The notes under the pieces were generated by a model. It was not told where the DNA came from. It saw only the letters and a program-made list of their open reading frames with translations, and did no database searches. From G965220825 sp965220825 (GTDB lineage: Bacteria > Pseudomonadota > Alphaproteobacteria > UBA828): 64,000 nucleotides of DNA. The first letter of the stretch is position 1, and each line of letters begins with the position of its first letter. Below, piece by piece: positions 24,400 through 32,650 of the stretch. The stretch spans positions 1,426,001 to 1,490,000 of the forward strand of contig OZ244839.1 of the NCBI GenBank assembly GCA_965220825.1, given 5' to 3'. The translations under genes and the position numbers were made by a program.

Positions 24400-25069
24400 G
24401 GCGCCATTCGACCGTCCAGTTTCGAGGCGCCGGAGCGCCCCGACAGCGTGCGAGCTCGAGCCGCCAGCGCGGCGCCGCCGGCCCGCCGCCGGGGCCGCGC
24501 GCGCCCGGTGCCGGGGCGACCCGCCAGCAGGTCGCGGCGGCGGACGGGGCGAGAGGCCGCGCGCCCTCGAGATCGAGCAGCAGACAGGTGGAACCGTGGG
24601 TGCGGGCCGCGAGCTGCAGGCGGCGGCTCGCGATCGGACCGGTAGCGGCCTCCCCCAGCACCGCGGCGAATCGGCCGCAGCCGAGCGCCTCCTCCAGAGT
24701 CCACAGCACGTCCTCCGCCCGCGCGGCGTGCACCGCGAGCAGCCGGGCGGCATCGACACCCAGTGCGGCGAGCCCCGGCGCGTAGAGGTCGGCGCGGCGC
24801 GAACACCACAGCGCCTCCCCACCCGCGCCGCAGAAGCCGCCGACGAGCACGGCAGCGAAACCGGTCGCGGCCCCGCCCGCGCCCCCCGCCGCCGTAAGCG
24901 CATGGAGCGCACGCCGCGGCAGCCCGCCCCAGGGCAGCGCCCGGTCGATGGCCGAAACGCCGAGCGAGACCACCTCATCCGGCAGGTCGCGCGCGGCGGC
25001 CCCCCGACCCGCACCGGTCTCGATCGCCCTTATGCGCGCCCGCAACGCCTCCCGCGCCGCACGCTTCAT
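24326..25069 (-). CDS. imuA: ImuA, RecA/SulA-like SOS mutagenesis protein
   Basis: 247 residues, the first gene of the imuA-imuB-dnaE2 cassette. It has a degenerate RecA-like fold: VVSLGVSAIDRALPWGGLPRRALHAL near the N-terminus, matching the ImuA start, but no intact Walker A. Known ImuA proteins modulate RecA and are required for DnaE2-dependent mutagenesis. It overlaps imuB by 74 bases. A perfect alphaproteobacterial LexA box lies 29 bases before the ATG. Confidence 0.9.
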   Translation of the reverse strand: MKRAAREALRARIRAIETGAGRGAAARDLPDEVVSLGVSAIDRALPWGGLPRRALHALTAAGGAGGAATGFAAVLVGGFCGAGGEALWCSRRADLYAPGLAALGVDAARLLAVHAARAEDVLWTLEEALGCGRFAAVLGEAATGPIASRRLQLAARTHGSTCLLLDLEGARPLAPSAAATCWRVAPAPGARGPGGGPAAPRWRLELARCRGAPAPRNWTVEWRHETRDLAVAAPLADRPSPRALPAA

Positions 25070-25097
25070 GGCGCTTTCTCTCCATGTGTTCGCCTTT

Positions 25098-25112
25098 GTT
25101 CGTTTTTTGTTC
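25098..25112 (-). promoter_or_regulatory. LexA (SOS) box controlling imuA-imuB-dnaE2
   Basis: GTTCGTTTTTTGTTC fits the alphaproteobacterial consensus GTTC-N7-GTTC exactly. It lies 29 bases upstream of the imuA start and next to a TATAGA-like -10 element on the minus strand. A second GTTC at 25088-25091 gives an N6 spacing and is probably not functional. Confidence 0.85.
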
Positions 25113-25238
25113 TATAATCGCCCGCATTGGGAGTCAAGCGCTGGGCGGCGGCATCGGAGGGGCATTTTGACCGACGGTGCGATGGCCGCCTATCGTCTGG
25201 CCTGACGACGGAACGCTCCTTCAAGTCAGGCTTGAAAG

Positions 25239-25259
25239 ATTTATATTAAAATTTATATT
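25239..25259 (+). promoter_or_regulatory. AT-rich direct repeats before abiEi
   Basis: ATTTATATT occurs at 25239-25247 and again at 25251-25259, ending six bases before the abiEi ATG. The sequence is strikingly AT-rich against its surroundings, and TATATT could serve as a -10. AbiEi antitoxins repress their own promoters by binding repeats, so this is a plausible autoregulatory operator; the assignment is inference. Confidence 0.4.
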
Positions 25260-25265
25260 CGTAGC

Positions 25266-26003
25266 ATGGCTACGATAATAGAAAGTAAACTAAAGACTCT
25301 TCACACCAGCCTTGCGTCCGGGACGCCACTGACGGCGAAGGATCTCGCCGCTCTCGGAATGTCGGCAGATCTTGTTGTCTACTATGCCCGGGCAGGCTGG
25401 CTCCAGCGGCTTGCGCGCGGGGTCTATTGCCGCCCGAACGATCCGCCGGCCCTGCATCCCAGCCTCCTGCTGCTGCAGAGACGCTTCGAAGGGCTCCATG
25501 TCGGCGGCAAGTCGGCGCTCGACTGGTACGGCATCCGTCACTATGTGCCGGCGCGGCCCATCCTCCAGCTTTACGGATGGAGATCGGCGCGCCTTCCGGG
25601 ATGGTTCACCGACCGGTTTCCCTCGGAGTACCGGCGCAAACGGATATTCGCGGAAGAACCCGGCGCCCTGCTTCATGTCCGGCCTTACGAAAACGACCGG
25701 AACGCCCCGCTTGTCTCGGCGCCCGAGCGCGCCTTGCTTGAGGTGCTGAGCGAGGTGGGGACAAGGCAGCCGCTGCAGGAAGCGCGCGAGCTCATGGAGA
25801 GCACCTATACCCTGCGGGTCGATGTGCTGCACGATCTGCTCAAACGCTGCACGAGCATCAAGACGGTGCGCCTCTGCCTCAATCTCGGCCGCGAACTCTC
25901 CCTGCCCTGGGCTGCCAGGCTCGACCCGGCTCAGCTGCCGAAAGGGAGCAGCCGCCTATGGGTTTCACGCTCCGCTGACGGTGTGCTGGTGCTGAAACCA
26001 TGA
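25266..26003 (+). CDS. abiEi: Type IV toxin-antitoxin AbiEi family antitoxin
   Basis: 245 residues. The N-terminal winged-helix region (LTAKDLAALGMSADLVVYYARAGWLQRLARGVYCRP, residues about 22-57) is the AbiEi domain that binds its own promoter. The AbiEi C-terminal antitoxin domain follows, with SAPERALLEVL near residue 155. In characterised pairs it neutralises the nucleotidyltransferase toxin without stable binding and represses the operon. The stop overlaps the toxin start in an ATGA. Coding composition is less GC-skewed than the imu genes, suggesting acquisition. Confidence 0.9.
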   Translation: MATIIESKLKTLHTSLASGTPLTAKDLAALGMSADLVVYYARAGWLQRLARGVYCRPNDPPALHPSLLLLQRRFEGLHVGGKSALDWYGIRHYVPARPILQLYGWRSARLPGWFTDRFPSEYRRKRIFAEEPGALLHVRPYENDRNAPLVSAPERALLEVLSEVGTRQPLQEARELMESTYTLRVDVLHDLLKRCTSIKTVRLCLNLGRELSLPWAARLDPAQLPKGSSRLWVSRSADGVLVLKP

Positions 26004-26914
26004 ATCCGCTCTATCTCGAGAGCGCCCGATTGCTGATGCGGGTTGCGCCGCTCGTGCTGGTCGACAATATCTTCGCGCTCAAGGGCGGGACGGCCATCAA
26101 TCTCTTTTGGCGGGATATGCCGCGGCTCTCGGTCGATCTCGATCTGGTATTTCCCGATCACACCTTGCCACGGCAGGAGGCGTTGCAGCGCATCAATGAG
26201 TCTATCCGCCAATCCGTGGCACGGCTGAAGAAGCGGGGTTTCGAGGCTCACGCGCAGGCCGCATCGGGCGATGGCAAGACCAAGCTGTTCGTCCGGCAAG
26301 GCGACCTTGAGGTCAAGGTCGAAGCGAACACCATCATACGCGGTACGGTCCACCCACCGCGCATGGCTTCCCTGACGCAGACCGCACGGGAGATGTTGCA
26401 AGCCGACATCGAGATCCCGGTGGCATCGCTTGAAGACACCTATGGCGGAAAGCTGGTTGCAGCCATGGACAGACAGCACCCTCGCGATCTGTTCGATGTC
26501 ATGCAGCTCTTGTCACATGAAGGAATCACCGATGGGATTCGCCGTGCCTTCATCGTGTATCTTGCGTGCCACAACAGACCGATCCACGAGGTCCTCTTCC
26601 CCTCGCCTCGCGATATTCGTCACGAATTCGAGCATGGCTTCACGGGAATGACTGTAGAAGCAGTCGATCTCGATGCACTTCTCGATGCGCGTCTGCGAAT
26701 GATGCGTGAGCTTCAGAGCAACCTTACCGCCGATGAGCGCAGTTTTCTGTTGACACTGGTTGCGGCAAAGCCCGACTGGGGGCTTCTGGGCATCCCAGAT
26801 CTGGATCGATTCCCCGGTCTCCGCTGGAAGTTGCACAACCTCGACATCTTGCGAAAGACCAATATGCCAAAATTCACCGAACAATCCGACGCGCTCCAGC
26901 GCCTATTGAGCTGA
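26000..26914 (+). CDS. abiEii: AbiEii/AbiGii family nucleotidyltransferase toxin
   Basis: 304 residues. The nucleotidyltransferase motif is clear: LKGGTAINLFWRDMPRLSVDLDL, with Gly29-Gly30-Thr31 and the metal-binding pair D46 and D48. The third motif is KLVAAMDRQHPRDLFDV. In known AbiEii toxins this fold transfers nucleotides, for example onto tRNA acceptor stems, blocking growth during phage infection. It is translationally coupled to the upstream antitoxin. All visible active-site residues are intact, so the pair is probably functional. Confidence 0.9.
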   Translation: MNPLYLESARLLMRVAPLVLVDNIFALKGGTAINLFWRDMPRLSVDLDLVFPDHTLPRQEALQRINESIRQSVARLKKRGFEAHAQAASGDGKTKLFVRQGDLEVKVEANTIIRGTVHPPRMASLTQTAREMLQADIEIPVASLEDTYGGKLVAAMDRQHPRDLFDVMQLLSHEGITDGIRRAFIVYLACHNRPIHEVLFPSPRDIRHEFEHGFTGMTVEAVDLDALLDARLRMMRELQSNLTADERSFLLTLVAAKPDWGLLGIPDLDRFPGLRWKLHNLDILRKTNMPKFTEQSDALQRLLS

Positions 26915-27064
26915 ATGAGGTTTTCGACCTAGGGCGTGACTGTTTCAGCGAAGAGGATGTTTGGAAGTAAAACAAGGGGCACCGCGGACGGCCCCGCTCA
27001 GAAACCAAGGCCCGTGTCGACGCGCTTACCGATATCGGACGGAGTGCGTTCGAGTGCCTTCTTG

Positions 27065-28003
27065 TCAGGCCGCCGCCCTGAAGCGATCGAAGCGCCTGTC
27101 AAGCCGGTCACGATCAGGACGATCCTGGACCCGGCTGGGAACGTGTAGTGCACCACCGTGAAGCTGCTTCAAGGCGTCCAGCATTGGACCGTCGCGTTGG
27201 GCCAGAAGACGCTCGGAAACATGCACGCGATAATCCGGATCGATACCGATCAGGTTGGCATCGAAGGCGGCATGATGAATCTTGGACAGCGGTAGTCCGT
27301 TGGGAACAACCGGCTGGCCCAGCAGTTCATCTTTGTCAGCAACGATATGAGCCGCATCGAGCAGTCGATGCTCGCGGAGACCCGATAGGGCGCAGCGACC
27401 ATGATAGGCGGTGATGACGGCTTCCCGGAACGACTCTTGGTGGAGGCGCTGTTTCACCACACGCAGGGCGTAGCGGCGTTCCGCTGCCTGCGGTGGTGAC
27501 GAAAGCTTGTCGGGTTCGGGCAATCCGAACGAGAGACTTGCCACGAGTGACACGGGGTCCCACCCGGAAATGAAAGTCGGCGCCAGAGCCTGGTATCTGC
27601 CGGGCGTAACCCCGAGAAAATAGATGACAGGAACTTGATGTTCGTGAGCTTCGCGTAACCAACGGTTGTCCGCGACTTCCGGGTCGGCACCCATGAACGC
27701 GTAGTCGACGGTTTCGTCTCCTTGGTAGATCTGTCGATGGGCTCGTCGCTGGTCATCGTAATGAACCTTGCCACCCCTTCGAGGGACGACAGTCTTGATC
27801 GACAGTAGGAAGCGCATCCGGCGCGGTTTGAAAATACCGCGCTGCGGGTTCATGAGAGGAATGCGCGTGCCGTCGAAGTCAAAGCCGTCGCTGAGCAGCC
27901 TGGAAGTCAACAAGCCGTGGAGCTCGGTGAGCCTCCGGATATGCTCGAAAGCTCGAAGGCGCATCGAGGTGTCGGCAGTGAACTGATCGTCAGCACCTGA
28001 CAT
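27065..28003 (-). CDS. HNH endonuclease, predicted restriction-type (COG3440-like)
   Basis: 312 residues from the ATG at 28003; an upstream in-frame start at 28114 would add a hydrophobic stretch that looks non-native. The C-terminal third carries the HNH nuclease: AYHGRCALSGLREHRLLDAAHIVAD, then NGLPLSKIHHAAFDANLIGI, with the His-Asn-His residues in place and the CxxC zinc pair reduced to a single cysteine. The N-terminal two thirds, with GFDFDGTRIPLMNPQRGIFKP, should bind or sense DNA. Sited after the AbiE pair, it is a plausible defence nuclease cutting modified or foreign DNA. No methylase gene is adjacent. Confidence 0.8.
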   Translation of the reverse strand: MSGADDQFTADTSMRLRAFEHIRRLTELHGLLTSRLLSDGFDFDGTRIPLMNPQRGIFKPRRMRFLLSIKTVVPRRGGKVHYDDQRRAHRQIYQGDETVDYAFMGADPEVADNRWLREAHEHQVPVIYFLGVTPGRYQALAPTFISGWDPVSLVASLSFGLPEPDKLSSPPQAAERRYALRVVKQRLHQESFREAVITAYHGRCALSGLREHRLLDAAHIVADKDELLGQPVVPNGLPLSKIHHAAFDANLIGIDPDYRVHVSERLLAQRDGPMLDALKQLHGGALHVPSRVQDRPDRDRLDRRFDRFRAAA

Positions 28004-28331
28004 GCTTGTCCAGACCAGCCAAATTGGTGACGGGAAAATGATGACAAAGTATTGGCCATAATTCAAGAACAATATCGGCGTGATATCCTGTCCAGGGATT
28101 TGTTCATTAAGCAATCATGACAAGCGACGGTCCTGAACCAGAGCGTGATCCTCTTGGTTTCTGCCTTTGATTCAGACCCATTCGATCAAAGGGCCTTCGC
28201 CAAGGTGGAAGTCGGTTGCCATCAGCGAGCGAGCGATGAGCGCGACTTGAGGACAATAGAACTGGTCGCTGAGTCGCTCGGCGCTCAACCGCATTGTCTC
28301 CTTCGCCGTCCGGATGGGCGTCTCCGGTCAC

Positions 28332-28670
28332 TCAGAGACCGAGATGCATGTCGACGCGCTTTCCGAGATCGGGTGGAGCGGCCTCCGGCACCCTATCGCA
28401 GGTTGCTTCCGGCCTCATTTCCTTCTCGGGCGAGGGCGACGCGGTTGCCTCCGCGCTCGACCGTTCCCCGTCAGGCGACGCTTTTCCGCCCTTCCCGTGT
28501 TCGCGGTCACGCTCGGACTGCACGCTCCGCCCAAAGCTTTTGAGCGCCTCGCTCCGCGTCGCGCCGTCCGTCGCCCCCCACCCAAAATCGGGAAACACAA
28601 CCACGTGGCGGCCGTCCTCGTCGCGTTCGATCTTGGCGGGATAGGCGGGATAGTCGTCGCTGCCGGGCAT
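28332..28670 (-). CDS. HicB-like antitoxin fragment
   Basis: 112 residues. The first 45 (YPAKIERDEDGRHVVVFPDF, then GWGATDGATRSEAL) match the partial RNase-H fold of HicB antitoxins, which block the HicA mRNA interferase. The remainder is rich in Ser, Glu and Pro and lacks the ribbon-helix-helix or HTH that HicB needs to bind its operator. No HicA-like gene lies in the short gap to the next gene. It is therefore probably a decayed or orphan HicB. The 217-base stretch to its left (28115-28331) shows no gene I can support. Confidence 0.5.
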   Translation of the reverse strand: MPGSDDYPAYPAKIERDEDGRHVVVFPDFGWGATDGATRSEALKSFGRSVQSERDREHGKGGKASPDGERSSAEATASPSPEKEMRPEATCDRVPEAAPPDLGKRVDMHLGL

Positions 28671-28708
28671 GGTTTCGATTCCCGCGTTCCGGTGCGCCTC
28701 TCGGTCCG

Positions 28709-28737
28709 ATGCGGGTCTGGAGACCCGCGCACCAAAC
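28709..28737 (+). repeat. Single REP-type palindrome arm, copy 2
   Basis: Contains GCGGGTCTGGAGACCCGC, a perfect 8-bp hairpin with a 2-base loop, followed by GCACCAAAC, matching the right arm of the copies at 31098-31175 and 58037-58118. It is the only unpaired arm in the window. It lies between the HicB-like start and the phytanoyl-CoA-dioxygenase-like stop. Confidence 0.8.
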
Positions 28738-28757
28738 AGGCCGCCGGAAACGTGTCG

Positions 28758-29582
28758 TCAGCCGCGCATCCGATCGGCGCCGGCGTAGAGGACGGCGTTG
28801 TGGCTTTCGTTGGCGGCTTCGTAGGCGGCGAGTGCTGCGGGCTCCAGGTCGCGCATCGGGCGGCGCTCGGCATCGAAATGGCCGTAATCGTCCACGCCGC
28901 GAACGAGGGCCGCGAAGTCCCGGCCCACCACGTTCCGCACATGGGTCGGGATGTAGCGGATGGCGAAGCCAATGCGCCGGTCGGCGGAGCGGTTGGGGCC
29001 CGAGCCGTGGATCAGGCGCACATGGTGGAGCGAGGCTTCGCCGGGGCGCAGCACGATATCGACCGCCGCGTCCTCGTCCACCGCATGCTCCACCACCTGG
29101 CCGCGGGTCAGCAAATTGTCCGTCTCATAGGTATCCCGGTGGGCGATCTGCGCCAGCTTGTGCGTGCCGGGGACGACGCGCATGGCGCCCGATTCCACCG
29201 TGCTCGGCGAGAGCGCGATCCAGGCCGATGCCACCTCTGCGCTGCTCAGGCCCCAATACGTGGAATCCTGATGCCATGAGACGAACGCCGGGTCCCCCGC
29301 ATCCTTGGTGAAAAAGAGCGACGTCCAGCAGAGAATGTTGGGCCCCAGCAAGTCCTCCACCGCGTCGAGCATGCGGTCGTTCCGGATCAGCCGGTCGAGC
29401 GCGGTGACCAGCAGATGCGGCCGGTGCCGAAGCCGTTCGCCCCGCGCCGCGAAATAGCGCTCCGCGGCCTCCACATCTTCCCGGATGGACCGCGCCTCCG
29501 CCTCCGAGACGACGGGGATGGGAAAGTGGTAGCCGTCACGCTCATAGCGGGCGAGCGCCTGTTCGGAAAGAGCCTTGGGCAC
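28758..29582 (-). CDS. Phytanoyl-CoA dioxygenase (PhyH) family protein
   Basis: A predicted Fe(II)/2-oxoglutarate-dependent hydroxylase, 274 residues. The facial triad is visible: WHQDSTYWG supplies the HxD pair, and the distal His lies in HHVRLIHGSGPNRS, followed by the 2-oxoglutarate-binding Arg in RRIGFAIRY. The GTG start at 29582 has a GAGGAGAGG ribosome-binding site; the longer open frame to 30626 covers the neighbouring gene and is rejected. It lies 38 bases after the COG4091 oxidoreductase gene on the same strand, so the two may act on one compound. The substrate is unknown. Confidence 0.85.
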   Translation of the reverse strand: MPKALSEQALARYERDGYHFPIPVVSEAEARSIREDVEAAERYFAARGERLRHRPHLLVTALDRLIRNDRMLDAVEDLLGPNILCWTSLFFTKDAGDPAFVSWHQDSTYWGLSSAEVASAWIALSPSTVESGAMRVVPGTHKLAQIAHRDTYETDNLLTRGQVVEHAVDEDAAVDIVLRPGEASLHHVRLIHGSGPNRSADRRIGFAIRYIPTHVRNVVGRDFAALVRGVDDYGHFDAERRPMRDLEPAALAAYEAANESHNAVLYAGADRMRG

Positions 29583-29620
29583 GATGCGCCTCTCCTCTTC
29601 CTGCCTCGCCGATACGCCGT

Positions 29621-30973
29621 CTAACGATCCGCGGGCCGCGCGAAGGCGGCCACCATAGCACGGCGCGCGCGCACCGCTTCCGAGTCCGCGAGCCCCGCCA
29701 CGTCGTCCCAGGTGAGCGGCGCGTCGGGTTCCACGGTCCGTGCAAGCCGGATGCCGTGGGCGAGGCCGATGGGCAGATGGCCGCCGGCGATACTCGCTTC
29801 CGCCGGCATCAGGCGGCCATAGACGGTATGGCCCCCCTCCCCGTCCAGCGTCGTGCCGGCCTGCAGGCGGGCCTTGGCGCAGGCGACGGCATCCGCACGA
29901 AAGCCCGTCGGCGCGCCGGTCGCCTCGCCCCGCAGCGCCACGCTCGCCACCGATATGCCGAGCTCCAGGCCGATCAGGTGATAGGGCTTGTACATCGCCG
30001 CATAGCGCCCGGACGAATCGGTGCGGAGCCCGTATTGGCGGAAGCAGTCCGCGACATAGCCGGTCGCCGCCTCGAACACCGCATAGACCCCCCAGCGCAG
30101 GTCGCGCTCGAGCGGCGTGCCGTCCCGCGCTTCGCTGGAGACCACCTCCACCTGGCCCTTGCCGTGCAGCACGCCGCCCTCCGAGCGGGGGCGCAGCAGG
30201 GAGGCGAGATCGTCCGGCTCGCACGGGGGGAAGCCCAGCCCCTCGGGCGCCGCCGCGAGCCCCGTGGCGTTCGCGACCGCCGCCATCTCGATCGCCGACT
30301 TGGTGCCGTCGAGGAAGGAGTTGAACATCTGCGGGTTCATGCCGCCGGCCTCCGCTTCCTCCGCCGAGAGGCCGTAATGCGCCCACACCTCGTCCGGCGT
30401 GACATGGTGGTAGCCCGGCAGATATTTGGTGCCCTTGCCCCCCGCCACCACGTCGAAGCCCGCCGTGCGCGCCCAGTCCACCATCTCGGCGATGAGCGCC
30501 GGCTGGTCGCCATAGGCCAGCGAATAGACGACACCCGCGCTCGCCGCCTCCCGCGCCAGCAGCGGCCCGGCGAGCGCATCCGCCTCCACATTCACCATCA
30601 CGATGTGGCGGCCGGCGCCAAAGCACGCGCGGGCGTGGGCGATTCCCGCCGCAGGGTCTCCGGTGGCATCCACCACCACATCGAGGCCGTCCGCCGCGAT
30701 CAGTGCGAAGGGATCGTCGGAGACGCGCACGCGGCCCCCCCGGCGTGCGGCCTCGAAGGAGGGCGCGTCATGCCCCTCCGCCGGCCAGCCGGCGCGGGCC
30801 AGCGCCTCGCACGCACGCTCCGGCGCCATATCGGCCACCGCCATGACGTGCAGGCCGGCGGTGCGCCGCGCCTGGGCGAGGAACATGGTGCCGAACTTGC
30901 CGGCCCCGATCAGCCCCACGCGCACGGGCCTGCCCTCTTCCGCACGGGCCGCAAGCATCCGATGGAGGTTCAT
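29621..30973 (-). CDS. Predicted homoserine-dehydrogenase-like oxidoreductase with SAF domain (COG4091)
   Basis: 450 residues. A Rossmann domain opens the protein (VRVGLIGAGKFGTMFLAQ, residues 18-35) and VVVDATGDPAAGIAHA follows. The middle has KGTKYLPGYHHVTPDEVW and the C-terminus a SAF-like domain (GGHTVYGRLMPAEASIAGGHLPIGLA). This two-part layout is that of COG4091 proteins, NAD(P)-dependent enzymes usually found in sugar-acid or branched-sugar catabolic clusters. The paired dioxygenase and the sugar-type ABC transporter divergent from it fit such a role. The precise reaction is unknown. Confidence 0.75.
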   Translation of the reverse strand: MNLHRMLAARAEEGRPVRVGLIGAGKFGTMFLAQARRTAGLHVMAVADMAPERACEALARAGWPAEGHDAPSFEAARRGGRVRVSDDPFALIAADGLDVVVDATGDPAAGIAHARACFGAGRHIVMVNVEADALAGPLLAREAASAGVVYSLAYGDQPALIAEMVDWARTAGFDVVAGGKGTKYLPGYHHVTPDEVWAHYGLSAEEAEAGGMNPQMFNSFLDGTKSAIEMAAVANATGLAAAPEGLGFPPCEPDDLASLLRPRSEGGVLHGKGQVEVVSSEARDGTPLERDLRWGVYAVFEAATGYVADCFRQYGLRTDSSGRYAAMYKPYHLIGLELGISVASVALRGEATGAPTGFRADAVACAKARLQAGTTLDGEGGHTVYGRLMPAEASIAGGHLPIGLAHGIRLARTVEPDAPLTWDDVAGLADSEAVRARRAMVAAFARPADR

Positions 30974-31018
30974 GACCGGCCCATTATAGACGATGGGCCG
31001 CCCCGCCCCGGGAACGGC

Positions 31019-31440
31019 AGCGCGGCGCTTGAAACGAGGTTGGGGTCTCCGAAGCGGTTGGTGAACCCGTCAACCGCAAGGAGACCCCCATCACAGGTTT
31101 GGTGCGCGGGTCTTGAGGCCCGCATTTTTCGTCTCCTCGAAAAAAACATGCGGGCCTGGAGACCCGCGCACCAAAAAAAGGGGCGATGCGCGAGCGTCCA
31201 TAACGCCGGCTCGCCAGGTTTACACGGCTCCACCGGGGCCACGGTTCCAGCTCATTCCTCGACAAGCTTCAGGCCGACATGCCGTCCCCGTCCAGGCCAT
31301 CCAGATCGACGCCTTCGCCGACGCGTTCGATACCATCGGACCGAACCGGGCTCTTGGCGGACAAACCCGGGCCGAATAGCTTGCCAATCCGACAGCCGAA
31401 GAAGACCCAGCGTCTCAAACGTTCTGAACGGGGACAGGAC
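31019..31440 (+). mobile_element. Internally deleted IS481-like transposase remnant, copy 1
   Basis: About 420 bases homologous to the complement of 57740-58200. The plus strand encodes a C-terminal piece of an integrase-core transposase: VQAIQIDAFADAFDTIGPNRALGG, followed by QTRAE and a stop at about 31377-31379. In intact IS481 transposases PIKAIQxDGGSEF and YNTxRPHQALGGxTPAEYL are separated by some 40-60 residues; here they are joined, so the catalytic middle is gone. A pair of REP-like arms is embedded in it. The 548-base gap 30974-31521 holds this remnant plus the promoter region of the sugar permease gene. Confidence 0.7.
31098..31175. repeat. BIME-like inverted pair of REP-type palindromes, copy 3
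   Basis: The left arm (about 31098-31124) and right arm (31148-31175) are inverted copies with two mismatches (TCTTGAGG against TCTCCAGG) and a 23-base spacer. The right arm has the core GCGGGCCTGGAGACCCGC. It lies inside the IS481-like remnant. Confidence 0.85.
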
Positions 31441-31521
31441 GTCGACGGGAAGCGTTTATCGGGTATTCTCAGCGCATCGCCGGCCGTGAGGTACGGGCCG
31501 GTTCAAACTGCGGGAAGAACG

Positions 31522-32532
31522 GTGCTTGATCTTTTCGAAGGGCTGAAGCCGCAGCCGCGGTTTCTGGCGATCTGGCTGGCGCTGGCCGTGCTGCTTGCGG
31601 TCAGCGCGATCTTCGTTCCGCGGAGCCTGATGGCCACCTCCATCCTCGCCATCATTCCGTTCGCGGCCTTTCTGTGCATCGCGTCCATGGGCGAGGCGCT
31701 GGTGCTCATGGCGCGCGGTATCGATCTCTCCATTCCGGCCGTCATCACCCTCTCCAGCAGCATGATTCTGGGCGTCTCGGGCGGGGAGGACGCGGCGCTC
31801 GGCCAGGCCATCGCCGCCGCACTCGCGGTTTCCGCCGGTATCGGGCTGGTCAACGGGGTGCTGGTCTCCAACTTCCGGCTCAATCCGCTCGTCGTCACCC
31901 TTGCCATCGGCACGATCGCCATGGGCGCGGCCATCTGGTATCGGGAGGGCATCGCGCAGGAGGCGCGGGTGCCGCCTTCGCTCGCGGACTGGGGCGAGAC
32001 GCGCTTCCTCTCCATCAACCTCTCGGTATGGGTGGCAATGGCGCTCGTGCTCGCCGCGACCGTCCTGCTGCGGCTTACGGTCTATGGGCGGCGGTTCATC
32101 GCCGTCGGCACCAACCCGACCGCCGCGTGGATTGCCGGTATCGGCGTCAACCGCTATCGGATCGCCGCCTATGTCGCGGCGGGGTTGCTCTACGGGATCG
32201 TCGGGATCCTGCTTTCCGCATTCATCCGCAACCCCACGCTCGATGTGGGCGCCGCCTATCTGCTGGCGCCCATCGCCGCCGCCGTCCTTGGCGGCACCGC
32301 AATCGGCGGCGGGATGGGGAACATGATCGCGGTTGCCGGCGCGGCGCTGTTCCTCACCCATCTCGGGCAGATTCTGAAGATGATGGGGCTCAGCACCGCC
32401 ATCCAGTTCATGGTCTATGGCGGAGCCATCGCCATCGGCATGGCGCTCGCGGGAATCCGCTTCTCGGCCGTTCGCGACGCCTGGATGGGCCTCCGCCGCC
32501 GCGTCGGCACGCCGGCCGCCCACACGCCATAG
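31522..32532 (+). CDS. Ribose-type (CUT2) sugar ABC transporter permease
   Basis: 336 residues if started at the GTG at 31522, which has GGGAAGA upstream; the open frame extends further left but enters the transposase remnant. It has about eight to nine hydrophobic helices and the CUT2 permease signature: IASMGEALVLMARGIDLSIP, GLVNGVLVSNFRLNPLVVTLAIG and a C-terminal LAPIAAAVLGGTAIGGGMG. It forms half of the membrane channel with the permease part of the fusion protein at 33927. First gene of the transporter operon. Confidence 0.88.
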   Translation: MLDLFEGLKPQPRFLAIWLALAVLLAVSAIFVPRSLMATSILAIIPFAAFLCIASMGEALVLMARGIDLSIPAVITLSSSMILGVSGGEDAALGQAIAAALAVSAGIGLVNGVLVSNFRLNPLVVTLAIGTIAMGAAIWYREGIAQEARVPPSLADWGETRFLSINLSVWVAMALVLAATVLLRLTVYGRRFIAVGTNPTAAWIAGIGVNRYRIAAYVAAGLLYGIVGILLSAFIRNPTLDVGAAYLLAPIAAAVLGGTAIGGGMGNMIAVAGAALFLTHLGQILKMMGLSTAIQFMVYGGAIAIGMALAGIRFSAVRDAWMGLRRRVGTPAAHTP

Positions 32533-32650
32533 GCCGTTTATGCCGAGGCCGCATATGTGGTACTTCATAACGCGCGCCGGCCTACGGCGTTCGCAGATGC
32601 AACCCCCGACAACCAGGTCCGAACAGGTCCAGCCAACGAAGGAGACGAAC

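Noticed and set aside
25113..25118. TATAAT on the plus strand as a promoter of abiEi
   Set aside because: No -35 element at a proper distance, and it lies 150 bases upstream next to the LexA box; a nearer AT-rich leader is a better candidate.
28107..28331. Short minus-strand frames between the HNH nuclease and HicB-like genes
   Set aside because: No family resemblance, no ribosome-binding site and weak coding character; perhaps an old gene remnant, but not supportable.
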